A DNA stretch of 33,765 nt from the NCBI GenBank assembly GCA_004213515.1, contig SHAK01000023.1, positions 1-33,765 on the forward strand, read 5' to 3'. A program made the position numbers and the translations under genes. The DNA is from Limisphaerales bacterium. GTDB taxonomy: Bacteria; Verrucomicrobiota; Verrucomicrobiia; Limisphaerales; UBA1096. Position 1 is the stretch's first letter. Each line of letters starts with the position of its first letter. Shown piece after piece: positions 17,189-25,383 of this stretch. The notes beneath the pieces were generated by a model that did not search any database, was not told where the DNA came from, and was given only the letters and a program-made list of their open reading frames with translations.

Positions 17189-18622
17189 ATGACCGCTAAG
17201 AAAAAAGCCAGTTCTAAGAAAGTTGCTTCCAAAAAAGCTGAGTCGGAAGCTACCTTTCCTTCGTGGCTTGGTAAGCTTCCATTAGCTTTAATTGCAATTG
17301 GTGCGCTTTTAGGAATTATTGGATTAATTGTTGATACGACTCACTTTACGCATGCTTGGTTAGTTTCATTCATGTTTTATTTAAGTATTTGTTTAGGAGG
17401 ATTTTTTCTAGTCCTTCTTCATTATCTTTTAGATACACATTGGATTGTTCCCATTAGAAGAATTGCTGAGCATCTTTCCTGTTTATTGCCAGTTTTGGCT
17501 GTCTTCTTTATCCCCATTGCAATCTGGTCAGGTATGGAGTTTGTTACTGTTTCATCTGGTGCAGAGAAACATGAACATGAGCAGGTTTCCAAAGCTATGG
17601 AGGCGGGTGAGAATGCAGCTGCAGCTCATGGTGAAAAAGTTGATTTAAAAGGTTTGGCAGAGGGGGATCATGCTCATGGTCATGGAGGGCCGCGTGCATT
17701 CTATGCGTGGATGCAAACAGAAAAAGAATATAACAAGACACATGAAACCCATGATCATGCCTGGTATGCAAAAAAGGGTTATCTAAATTCTACTTTTTGG
17801 CATCTTAGGTGGATACTATGTTTTGTTCTCTGGGGTTTAATTACTTGGTTTATGAGGAAGTATTCCTTAGCTCAGGACTTAGACGGAGCTTCTAAATGGA
17901 CCAGCTACAATAGAAAGATAGCAGCTGGAGGTATTTTTATTTTTGCAGCGACATTAACTATTGGAGCGATTGATTGGATGAAAGGCTTGGAATACCAGTG
18001 GTTTTCCACAATGTATGGTGTGTATTATTTTGCGGGAAGTGTTTGGGTTTCTTTAATTACTATTTACGGGATTAGTTTGTTTTTAAAATCATACGGCCCT
18101 CTTAAAGACGTTGTTCAAAAGACTACATTAAAAGACAATGCGACTTTATTTTTTGCCTTCACAGTATTTTATGCATACATACATTTCTCTCAGTATTTTC
18201 TAATATGGAATGCTTCAATACCAGAGGAGACATTCTGGTATGTGAAAAGGGAGCAAGGAACGTGGTGGAGTGTTGGTATGTTAATAATATTTGGGCACTT
18301 TTTTATCCCATTCCTAGCATTGTTAAGGCAGGACGTAAAAGTGAAGCCAGAAATAATGATAACGGTTACCGTACTTGCTTGGTTTCTTCATTTCTGCGAC
18401 ATGAGTTATAATATCATGCCATTAATCCACGAATCAGATGGGTGGATGAGATTAATTTGGATTGATTTGGGTTGTATGGCATTTATGGGAGGTTGTTTGT
18501 CGATGATTTTTATACATTTCTTTAAGAGCAATCCGCCATATCCTCAAAAAGATCCACGGATAGCTGAAACAATGGGCGTTTACATACAGTTGCATTCTGA
18601 GGCGAAGACGGCAGGAAAATAA
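17189..18622 (+). CDS. actF: Alternative complex III subunit ActF (NrfD-like) with His-rich loop
   Basis: ActF is the second NrfD-like membrane subunit. The 477-residue product has a Lys-rich N-terminus and about ten membrane helices. It includes YLLDTHWIVPIRRIAEHLSCLLPVLAVFFIPI, DWMKGLEYQWFSTMYGVYYFAGS and the AYIHFSQYFLIWNASIPEETFWY segment typical of the family. A charged, His-rich insertion (about residues 125-190) contains EKHEHEQ, DHAHGHGG and HETHDHAWYAKK. It lies between the third helix and the next, on one side of the membrane. Similar but shorter segments exist in ActF of other groups. The start at 17189 is 21 nt after the actE stop. The next gene begins on the last base of its stop. 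Confidence 0.94.
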   Translation: MTAKKKASSKKVASKKAESEATFPSWLGKLPLALIAIGALLGIIGLIVDTTHFTHAWLVSFMFYLSICLGGFFLVLLHYLLDTHWIVPIRRIAEHLSCLLPVLAVFFIPIAIWSGMEFVTVSSGAEKHEHEQVSKAMEAGENAAAAHGEKVDLKGLAEGDHAHGHGGPRAFYAWMQTEKEYNKTHETHDHAWYAKKGYLNSTFWHLRWILCFVLWGLITWFMRKYSLAQDLDGASKWTSYNRKIAAGGIFIFAATLTIGAIDWMKGLEYQWFSTMYGVYYFAGSVWVSLITIYGISLFLKSYGPLKDVVQKTTLKDNATLFFAFTVFYAYIHFSQYFLIWNASIPEETFWYVKREQGTWWSVGMLIIFGHFFIPFLALLRQDVKVKPEIMITVTVLAWFLHFCDMSYNIMPLIHESDGWMRLIWIDLGCMAFMGGCLSMIFIHFFKSNPPYPQKDPRIAETMGVYIQLHSEAKTAGK

Positions 18623-19329
18623 TGAGCGACGAATTTTATAACCACGATAAAGAAGGTTCAGTTTTAACAAGCTTGATCCTATTAATTGTATTTATGCTTG
18701 GTTGTTTTGTTGTGGCTCGAATTCATGAGCCGTCTCAAGCTATTGGAGCTGATAAAGCTAAAGGTAGATTGGCTACTAGAGAAAAGATTGATTCTGCTGC
18801 TGACTCAAAATTGGCTGGAAATTCTGTCATTAATAAAGAAAAGAAAATCATTAGTCTGCCTATCGATACTGCTATTTCTAAATTTGCAGAGTTGAGTAAA
18901 GTTGATGCTCGTGAGGAATTGATTAAGCGAAGTATTGAAAAGGATGGTAAATACGAGCCTCCAAGGGATGTGTCTAAAGTGGATTTGTCGGATGCATCAC
19001 TCATTGCTAAGGGTAAGGTCCTGTTTCAATCTAAAACTTGTTGGACCTGCCATCAGGTTGATCCTGCTGTACCATCACCTGCCGGTATGGCAATAAAAGC
19101 TCCTGTTTTTATTGGGGATTTTTGGGGGAAAGAACGAGAGGTTCATATAGGTTATAATGGTCCTATTCAAAAAGTTATACGGAACGAAGAATACTTTATT
19201 GAGTCAGTGATGAAACCAATGGCCAAGGTTGCCAAGGGGGCGCTTGCTCCTATGGTCATCGCTCCTGGACTAGTTAATAACGAAGAAGTTATAGCCTTGA
19301 TGGCTTACGTAAAGTCCTTAAGTAAATAA
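18622..19329 (+). CDS. Membrane-anchored monoheme cytochrome c, CoxB-tail-like
   Basis: The 235 residues have one N-terminal membrane anchor (about 14-33, SVLTSLILLIVFMLGCFVVA) and a 100-residue periplasmic linker with IISLPIDTAISKFAEL. A class I cytochrome c domain follows, with CWTCHQ at 140-145. The C-terminal part (FWGKEREVHIGYNG, EEYFIESVMKP, VIALMAYVKSLSK) resembles the cytochrome domain fused to caa3 oxidase subunit II. No CuA ligand set is present, so it is not a full subunit II. It overlaps the actF stop by one base and precedes the CcoN-like gene. It likely passes electrons from alternative complex III onwards (inference). Confidence 0.85.
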   Translation: MSDEFYNHDKEGSVLTSLILLIVFMLGCFVVARIHEPSQAIGADKAKGRLATREKIDSAADSKLAGNSVINKEKKIISLPIDTAISKFAELSKVDAREELIKRSIEKDGKYEPPRDVSKVDLSDASLIAKGKVLFQSKTCWTCHQVDPAVPSPAGMAIKAPVFIGDFWGKEREVHIGYNGPIQKVIRNEEYFIESVMKPMAKVAKGALAPMVIAPGLVNNEEVIALMAYVKSLSK

Positions 19330-19332
19330 TAG

Positions 19333-20721
19333 ATGAGCAGCGAATCCAAAGAGGGCGAAGCAAACAAGGATCCACGCGATGTGGTGGATGATTCATGTAA
19401 AGGCCCATTTTTATTTTTGGCATTTAGTGCCATTATATGGCTCTTGGTTTACAGTATTTTTTCAATGCTTTCTGGTGTGAAAGTACATTCTTATGGAATG
19501 ATGGTCGATACGGCTTGGTTGTCATATGGCCGTATTCAGCCAGCATCTCAATTAGCACTCCAATATGGATTTCTTGTTCAATTAGGTTTGGCTATTTCTG
19601 CTTGGATTTTAAGTCATCGAGGAAAAACAGTATTAGTTGATGGAGGCTACCTTTACTTTGGGGGATTAATTTGGAATGTTGGAGTAACTCTAGGTTTTGT
19701 TGGAATACTTTCTGGCGGTATTAGTGGTTTGGAGGGACTGCAAATGCCAGTTCATGTAATACCAATATTACTCACTGGTTATGTTTTAGTTGGAGTCAGT
19801 TTAGTGCAGACCAATAATCGTCGTACTGATGAACAAATGAGTCCTGCTCAGTGGTTTCTGTTTACAGCAACACTTTGGCTGCCATGGATACTCGGAAGTG
19901 CCTATCTTTTGATATATTACTTTAAGGCAAAAGGTGTAATGGCCAATATCGTTGATTGGTGGTTTATGCAGAATTTCTCAAAGGTTTATCTAACATTTAT
20001 TGCTCTTGGCGTATGTAGCCATTTCTTTAGCTTGTCTAACAGCTATAGATTAATAGGACGCGGTTATGCGTTGTTTGCATTTTGGATTTTATTATTATTT
20101 GGTTCCATAGGAGGCGTAAGTTTAGCTGCACCTGTTCCTGCATGGTTGCCAGCGCTGAGCACAGTGACATCAGTTTTCTATTTCATCGGTATCGTTTCAA
20201 TATGGTATGTTTTATATCACATGCAAAATGGAGCTTCAGCTGAAGATAATATATCTTTAATGCGCTTAGGGCTAATCGTATTTGGAGTGGTTTCAATTTT
20301 GAATTTCCTTTTCGCTTTTCCTATGATGGGAAAAAGCGCTGAGTTTACAACATTTGGACCCTCAATAGAATTGCTATTCAACTTAGGTTTTGTGGGATTG
20401 GTTCTTCTAGCTTCTTTTTATTATATTTTCCCTCATATGGTTAAGTTCGGTTTGTCTCCTAAAATTACAAAAATTCAAAATATAATATTCATTTTAGGAT
20501 TCATGATAGCTTCTTTGCCCTCGGCACTAGGGGGTTTAATGTCAGGAGATGCCGTATTGGGTTCAGGCTTTTATTTCTCCAGTGTGGGTGATTTATTTTT
20601 AGTATTTGCAAGTCTGCTTTTATTTTTGAATTTTCTTTACGCAATTATCATGTCGATTAAAACATGCGACTGTCTTTCTCAATTGTTTAGTAAAGAGCAA
20701 GCTAAGGAGGTTGAGGCATGA
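19333..20721 (+). CDS. CcoN-like heme-copper oxidase subunit I homologue lacking the metal ligands
   Basis: The 462-residue protein is polytopic, with roughly twelve hydrophobic segments, and follows the CcoN (cbb3 subunit I) layout. Matching anchors include AWLSYGRIQPASQLALQYG against the CcoN low-spin heme helix, DWWFMQNFSKVYLTF against WWYGHNAVxFFLT, and GVSLAAPVPAWLPALSTV against AGPHHLHYTALPDWAQ. FGPSIELLFNLGFVGLVLLASFYYIFPHM stands against the HVHxGALGWV helix. At each of these sites the ligand histidines are replaced. The six remaining His residues fall at other positions. I therefore call it a structural homologue that cannot bind heme b, heme b3 or CuB in the canonical way. It is encoded directly before a CcoO-like gene (4-nt overlap) and after a cytochrome c gene. 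Confidence 0.85.
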   Translation: MSSESKEGEANKDPRDVVDDSCKGPFLFLAFSAIIWLLVYSIFSMLSGVKVHSYGMMVDTAWLSYGRIQPASQLALQYGFLVQLGLAISAWILSHRGKTVLVDGGYLYFGGLIWNVGVTLGFVGILSGGISGLEGLQMPVHVIPILLTGYVLVGVSLVQTNNRRTDEQMSPAQWFLFTATLWLPWILGSAYLLIYYFKAKGVMANIVDWWFMQNFSKVYLTFIALGVCSHFFSLSNSYRLIGRGYALFAFWILLLFGSIGGVSLAAPVPAWLPALSTVTSVFYFIGIVSIWYVLYHMQNGASAEDNISLMRLGLIVFGVVSILNFLFAFPMMGKSAEFTTFGPSIELLFNLGFVGLVLLASFYYIFPHMVKFGLSPKITKIQNIIFILGFMIASLPSALGGLMSGDAVLGSGFYFSSVGDLFLVFASLLLFLNFLYAIIMSIKTCDCLSQLFSKEQAKEVEA

Positions 20722-21809
20722 CAATAGGACTGAGTTTCATAATGGGCTTAGTGGCCGCTTCGGTTTCATATTTTATGTTAAGTCTTTGGTGGCCTGTAGC
20801 AATTATTTTGGGAATTGCTGTCTGGTTGGCTTTTGGTCTTTTTGGTCTGAAAATGGACAGCGCTTTTACTTTGTTGAGCGGCGCAATTTTAGTCTTCTGT
20901 ATTTCTCTATCGGTTATGATAATGAGATCTAGTGATCAATTGAGTGGTTTGCAGTACGCAGACACCGTTGATGAAACTGGTACGGAGTTTCGATATCCTG
21001 TCCCGCTTTTGGGAAATGCTCCTAGTGGAGAGAGAGTATATCGTTCCCACGGGTGTGCTGCATGCCACACCCAACACGTTACTCATGAAGGAGTAGAATT
21101 TGATATAAAGGCTTTGGCTTCAGAAAAAAATCATTCGGCCGTAAAAGAAGCAGTAAATCGATTCTATCAAGTGACCGGTAATCCTGCTTCAGGTGGTATT
21201 GCTCTGGGTCTGCCTGTAGGGGAGTGGGAAACTGTAGCTCTTGGTGTAAGTGTTTCCGATGCCGCAAAGGCTCGAGGTTTCCTTTCTTCCGCGGGGGCTT
21301 CCGTGGATGTGCAAGTTCGATTTAACGGGGAAGATCTTGAAAAAGACAACTTTAGTAATCCTGATGGCCGTGGATGGGGTAAACGTCGTTCTGTGGCTAG
21401 AGATTATTTGTTTGTAGAAAGGCCAATGCTTGGATCAGTGCGAATTGGTCCTGATCTATCAAATGTAGGAACTCGACTAAATCGCTCAACACTAATGAGA
21501 TTACTACTGGATCCCAAATCGATCCGAAGAAATAGTAAAATGCCTCAACACAGATTCCTTTTTGACGTTGTGAAAGAAAGTAATGAAAAAGGTATAATTA
21601 CTATTAGAAATAAAGACGAGCAGGTTTTCTATAAGCCGACAAAAGAAGCCGAAGCGTTGGTTGATTATCTTTTAAGTCTGAAGAGTGCTAATTATCCTTT
21701 GGAAGAGGCTCCAGTTTACCAGCCATTTACCTCTTCTTTACCAAAACCAGAGGAAGCAAAAAAAGAAATGGAAGAGAAAACGGGTGACGAGGGTTCAGAC
21801 ACTAAATAA
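20718..21809 (+). CDS. CcoO/FixO-like cytochrome c
   Basis: CcoO is the membrane-anchored monoheme c subunit of cbb3 oxidases. This 363-residue protein has two to three N-terminal hydrophobic segments (about 5-21, 25-44 and 50-69). One heme site, CAACH (113-117), lies in the CcoO-like context ERVYRSHGCAACHTQHV. RIGPDLSNVGTR and SKMPQHRF (Met275 as the likely axial ligand) match the CcoO pattern GPDLARVGGR and SKMP. About 100 residues lie between heme and GPDL (roughly 120-225), longer than I expect for a plain CcoO. The extra N-terminal helices and the acidic tail (EEAKKEMEEKTGDEGSDTK) are also unusual. It overlaps the CcoN-like gene by four bases (ATGA), so the two are coupled. Confidence 0.85.
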   Translation: MTIGLSFIMGLVAASVSYFMLSLWWPVAIILGIAVWLAFGLFGLKMDSAFTLLSGAILVFCISLSVMIMRSSDQLSGLQYADTVDETGTEFRYPVPLLGNAPSGERVYRSHGCAACHTQHVTHEGVEFDIKALASEKNHSAVKEAVNRFYQVTGNPASGGIALGLPVGEWETVALGVSVSDAAKARGFLSSAGASVDVQVRFNGEDLEKDNFSNPDGRGWGKRRSVARDYLFVERPMLGSVRIGPDLSNVGTRLNRSTLMRLLLDPKSIRRNSKMPQHRFLFDVVKESNEKGIITIRNKDEQVFYKPTKEAEALVDYLLSLKSANYPLEEAPVYQPFTSSLPKPEEAKKEMEEKTGDEGSDTK

Positions 21810-21831
21810 TAAAAATAATTTAACGATTTAA

Positions 21832-22458
21832 ATGGCGGTAATCAAAAAGGAAGAAAACAAGGAGCAGGTAAATTCCAGTATTGGAGGGCCAAGCCCTTGG
21901 GTGTTTGTCCTTGTGCTATTCTTGGTTTATTGGGGAATAAATTATTTGGATAATAATAGTGGCGGGTTCAATGCTAAGGTATATGCTCCCCATAAAAATG
22001 CGACTGCTGTTGCAAACTTGAAGGTTCAAAAATCGCCTGAAGAATTAGCTTTTGAAAGTGGAGGCCGCGTTTATCGGGGTATTTGTGCTGCATGTCATCA
22101 GCCAAACGGCATGGGTAGCGAAAACGTAGGTTATCCTCCACTTGCTGGTTCAGAATGGGTTCTTGATCAATCACCTGATAGGGTTATTGCGATTATTAAC
22201 AACGGGCTTCAAGGTCCTATAGAGGTTGCAGGAAAAACTTATGGCACGGTTGCAATGCCAGCGCAAGGAGGCGCTTTAAGCGATGAGGATATTGCAAATG
22301 TTATGAGTTATATAAGACGTAACTCTGACTGGGGCGAGGAGCACAACCTCAGTGTTATAACAACTGAGCAAGTAAGTGAAGTTCGTGCGAAAATTGCTGA
22401 CCGAACTTCGGCTTGGACTGTGCAAGAATTGATAGATCAATTTCCTGATAGTCAGTAA
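21832..22458 (+). CDS. Membrane-anchored class I cytochrome c
   Basis: The 208-residue product has a cytoplasmic charged N-terminus, one membrane anchor (about 20-40, SPWVFVLVLFLVYWGINYL) and one class I cytochrome domain. Heme attaches at CAACHQ (85-90) in RGICAACHQPNGMG. The probable sixth ligand is Met142 in VAMPAQGG, followed by the usual DEDIANVMSYIRRNSDWG helix. It resembles soluble-type terminal electron carriers or the cytochrome half of CcoP, but with one heme instead of two. It begins 22 nt after the CcoO-like gene and ends the cluster at a clear terminator. Confidence 0.87.
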   Translation: MAVIKKEENKEQVNSSIGGPSPWVFVLVLFLVYWGINYLDNNSGGFNAKVYAPHKNATAVANLKVQKSPEELAFESGGRVYRGICAACHQPNGMGSENVGYPPLAGSEWVLDQSPDRVIAIINNGLQGPIEVAGKTYGTVAMPAQGGALSDEDIANVMSYIRRNSDWGEEHNLSVITTEQVSEVRAKIADRTSAWTVQELIDQFPDSQ

Positions 22459-22483
22459 TTTCTCTTTTAATTATTGAATTATT

Positions 22484-22517
22484 AAAAACACTGCTATTCG
22501 CGGTGTTTTTGTTTTTT
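22484..22517 (+). terminator. Terminator of the act/cytochrome operon
   Basis: AAAAACAC (22484-22491) pairs with GTGTTTTT (22503-22510), and the stem extends inward through T-G, G-C and C-G pairs around a 5-nt loop. The T-rich 3' side continues to about 22517. It lies 25 nt after the last cytochrome stop. Confidence 0.85.
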
Positions 22518-22580
22518 TATGAGTAAAATTAAATGTGGCTTGGCTGGGCAGTGTGATTCAGTTTCAATCCTTTTGTACGA

Positions 22581-24053
22581 ATGACTTCTCACTATCTTGC
22601 TATTGATTTAGGTGCAGAAAGTGGACGAGTGATGCTTGGCACACTCGAGAGTGGTTGTATTTCGCTAAAAGAACTGTCCCGATTTAGTAATAAACCAATA
22701 AGAGAGGGCGATAATATTTACTGGAATATACCTGCCTTAGTTAAGGGAATACGGGATGGCTTAGTTAAAGCAGGTGCTTTAGGTCAACCAATAACTAGTG
22801 TAAGCGCAGACGCTTGGGGGGTTGACTACGTGTTAATAGACAATAATGGGGAAATTATGGAGCCAGTTTTTCACTATCGTCATCCGAGAACAGTCAATGG
22901 AGAAAAAAAGGCTTTAACTAAAGTCGATTGGCCAACTTTATTTGATGAAACGGGTGTTCAGTATATGTTGCTAAATACTAGTATCCAATTGTGTGCTGAA
23001 GGATCGGAGCGTTTGGATATGGCCAAAACTATTTTAACGATCGCTGATGCCTTTAATTATCTTCTTAGCGGAGTTGCCAAAATTGAGGTTTCTATGGCGA
23101 GTACTACACAATTATATAATCCACGTTTAAATTGCTGGAGCGATCGTTTGATAAAAGATCTTGGATTGCCAAGAAGTATGTTTCCTGAGGTCGTTACATC
23201 AGCTACAACTTTAGGTCCACTTAAATCTGATTTTTTAGAGTGCAGCGGTTTGAATAATATTAATGTTGTTTCTTCTTTATCTCATGACACCGCATGTGCT
23301 GTTGCTGCCTGTCCAGCGGATAGTAAACGTTGGGCATATATAAGTTCTGGGACTTGGTCATTAATTGGTTTGGAATTAAGTGAACCTATTTTAACTGATG
23401 ATTGTCGTGACTTAAATTTTACGAATGAAATAGGTTATGGAAATTCGACTCGCTTGCTGAAGAACATCATAGGTCTTTGGCTGGTGCAAGAGTGTCGTCG
23501 TTCATGGGCAAAGCAGGGAAATGAATATAGTTATGAGCAATTAACTGAAATGGCTATTAAATCTAAGCCTTATCAATCGGTTTTCAATCCTTTAGATCCA
23601 AGTTTTATAGCTCCTGATAATATGCCAAAGCTTATTTCTGAGATATGTAATGAAACAAATCAAGTCGTTCCGAAAACACCCGGTGAGATTATTCGATGCG
23701 CATTAGAGAGTCTTGCCTTGTTGTATGCTAAAACTCTTAGTGAAGCGGAGAAATTGGTTGGTTGGAAGGCGGAGAAGTTACACATTGTTGGAGGAGGCAG
23801 TAAGAATGTGCTCTTAAACCAACTTACTGCAGATGCAGCTAATATTGATGTTGTCGCAGGGCCTGCCGAGGCTACAGCATCTGGTAATGTACTTGTCCAG
23901 GCTATTGCTGATGGAGTTGTAAGAGATCTTGATGAGGCACGTCAGATTATTAATCGCTCGTTTGATACAGAAACTTTTAATCCAAAGGCTTCACTTGAAC
24001 TTGAAAATATGACTAATAGATTTAATCAAATTTGTACAGTTTCATCACTATAA
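22581..24053 (+). CDS. rhaB: Rhamnulokinase-like FGGY carbohydrate kinase
   Basis: Rhamnulokinase phosphorylates L-rhamnulose at C1 in rhamnose breakdown. The 490-residue length fits. Family features include the N-terminal ATPase fold motif IDLGAESGRVMLG (9-20), DAWGVDYVLID (about 76-86) and YRHPRT. Asp236 in SHDTACAVAA is the likely catalytic base. SSGTWSLIGLELSEP, RLLKNIIGLWLVQECRRSW and the late glycine-rich HIVGGGSKN follow. QECRRSW and the sugar-binding loop favour rhamnulokinase over other FGGY kinases; fuculokinase is the main alternative. No rhaA or rhaD lies beside it, so it stands apart from a full rhamnose operon. ygfZ follows after 7 nt and is probably cotranscribed. Confidence 0.87.
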   Translation: MTSHYLAIDLGAESGRVMLGTLESGCISLKELSRFSNKPIREGDNIYWNIPALVKGIRDGLVKAGALGQPITSVSADAWGVDYVLIDNNGEIMEPVFHYRHPRTVNGEKKALTKVDWPTLFDETGVQYMLLNTSIQLCAEGSERLDMAKTILTIADAFNYLLSGVAKIEVSMASTTQLYNPRLNCWSDRLIKDLGLPRSMFPEVVTSATTLGPLKSDFLECSGLNNINVVSSLSHDTACAVAACPADSKRWAYISSGTWSLIGLELSEPILTDDCRDLNFTNEIGYGNSTRLLKNIIGLWLVQECRRSWAKQGNEYSYEQLTEMAIKSKPYQSVFNPLDPSFIAPDNMPKLISEICNETNQVVPKTPGEIIRCALESLALLYAKTLSEAEKLVGWKAEKLHIVGGGSKNVLLNQLTADAANIDVVAGPAEATASGNVLVQAIADGVVRDLDEARQIINRSFDTETFNPKASLELENMTNRFNQICTVSSL

Positions 24054-24060
24054 CGTAAAA

Positions 24061-25188
24061 ATGTCTGCTGATTTATTTCAAGGTTTTCTGTCTAATAATG
24101 GAGCTGAATTTGGAAAGCTCTCAGGAAAGAAAGTAGTCCAAAATTATGGGGATTTAGTTGCTGAGCATCGATACTTAACCCAGAAAGTAGCCTTAATTGA
24201 TCTTACTTCCCGTGGCGCCATGGCAGCCCTTGGTGATGATCGAGTTAAATATATTAACGGACAGGTTACCAATGAGGTCATGGGGCTTCGCCCTGGGCAG
24301 GGTTGTTATGCTGCACTTGTAAATGTAAAAGCAAAGATGCAGTCTGATTTAAATATCTATCGTCTGGAAGATGAACTAATTCTTGATTTTGAGCCGGGAC
24401 AGTTTGAGGTAGTTAAAACACGTCTTGAAAGAAATATTGTTTCCGATCAGGTTGAGCTTGTAGATGTTTCACCACATTTTGGATTGCTTAGTTTGCAGGG
24501 CCCAGATACTTGCGGACTCCTTGAATCAATTGGGTTTTCATTGCCAGTTGAGCCTTTATCACACAATAAAGTATCAACTCCAAATATGGGGGAATGGTTT
24601 TTGATGCATAATTCTCGTTTTGGTTCAATAGGTTGTGATCTCTACATTCCTATTGAGTATTTGCCCGTTGCAGCTGAATACTTATTTAAGAATACGCTTA
24701 AGCACGCCGGCGGACTTGCTGGTTGGCAGGCAACTGAAGTATCTCGAGTTGAGGCTGGTATTCCAAGATTTGGCAGTGAAATGGATCAAGACACATTGCC
24801 ACCTGAAGCCAATATTCAAGACCGAGCAATAAGTTATTCTAAAGGTTGCTATATTGGGCAGGAAATTATTGCTAGGATCCGCACTTATGGACGAGTGAAT
24901 CGTACACTTGTTGGCTTTAGATTTGATAAGACACTAGCAGAGAGTGTAGTTCCAGGATCTTTGTTGGAAGATGAATCAGGGAAGGTTGTTGCAAAAGTAA
25001 CAAGTATCGCAAACTCACCCAGTCTTGGGCCCCTTGGGTTGGGCCTAGCAAGAAGAACTCATTCTGAAATGGGTGTAGTTTTAAGTGCTAAAGTTCCGGC
25101 TGTGGGTAAGGCTACTATTACTGCTATTCCTTTTGATGAGACGCTAGCAAACTCGAATAATACTTTTTTAGATAATAGCTTGGCTTAA
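24061..25188 (+). CDS. ygfZ: YgfZ/GcvT-like folate-binding protein (Fe-S cluster maturation)
   Basis: YgfZ proteins bind folate and help make or repair certain Fe-S enzymes. The 375-residue product has the GcvT-like fold. The diagnostic KGCYIGQE (261-268, with the invariant Cys263) is flanked by DRAISYSKGC and IIARIRTYGRVNR. Earlier motifs include LIDLTSRGAMAALGDDRVKYINGQVTNEV. A true GcvT would lack the KGCYxGQE signature, so glycine cleavage is unlikely. It starts 7 nt downstream of rhaB, which is an odd partner. It may support the many Fe-S enzymes of the cell, such as ActB nearby (inference). Confidence 0.88.
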   Translation: MSADLFQGFLSNNGAEFGKLSGKKVVQNYGDLVAEHRYLTQKVALIDLTSRGAMAALGDDRVKYINGQVTNEVMGLRPGQGCYAALVNVKAKMQSDLNIYRLEDELILDFEPGQFEVVKTRLERNIVSDQVELVDVSPHFGLLSLQGPDTCGLLESIGFSLPVEPLSHNKVSTPNMGEWFLMHNSRFGSIGCDLYIPIEYLPVAAEYLFKNTLKHAGGLAGWQATEVSRVEAGIPRFGSEMDQDTLPPEANIQDRAISYSKGCYIGQEIIARIRTYGRVNRTLVGFRFDKTLAESVVPGSLLEDESGKVVAKVTSIANSPSLGPLGLGLARRTHSEMGVVLSAKVPAVGKATITAIPFDETLANSNNTFLDNSLA

Positions 25189-25202
25189 CGCCAACAAAAA
25201 AC

Positions 25203-25231
25203 TTGCGTACAAGGAGTGCTTCACTTAATAA
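25203..25231 (+). promoter_or_regulatory. Candidate promoter of tRNA-Lys
   Basis: TTGCGT (25203-25208) and TAATAA (25226-25231) are separated by 17 nt and lie 36 nt ahead of the tRNA. Position and spacing are right, but the boxes are only partial matches. Confidence 0.4.
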
Positions 25232-25266
25232 AACCAGCCGTCGATGCTTTGCTTCGATTATTGGAT

Positions 25267-25341
<75 letters not shown>

Positions 25342-25383
25342 TTTTTTTTCTCCTCTTGAGTGTATAAGAGTGAAATAGTTAAC

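Noticed and set aside
24061-25188. Glycine cleavage T-protein (GcvT)
   Set aside because: The KGCYIGQE signature and the absence of gcvH/gcvP neighbours favour YgfZ.
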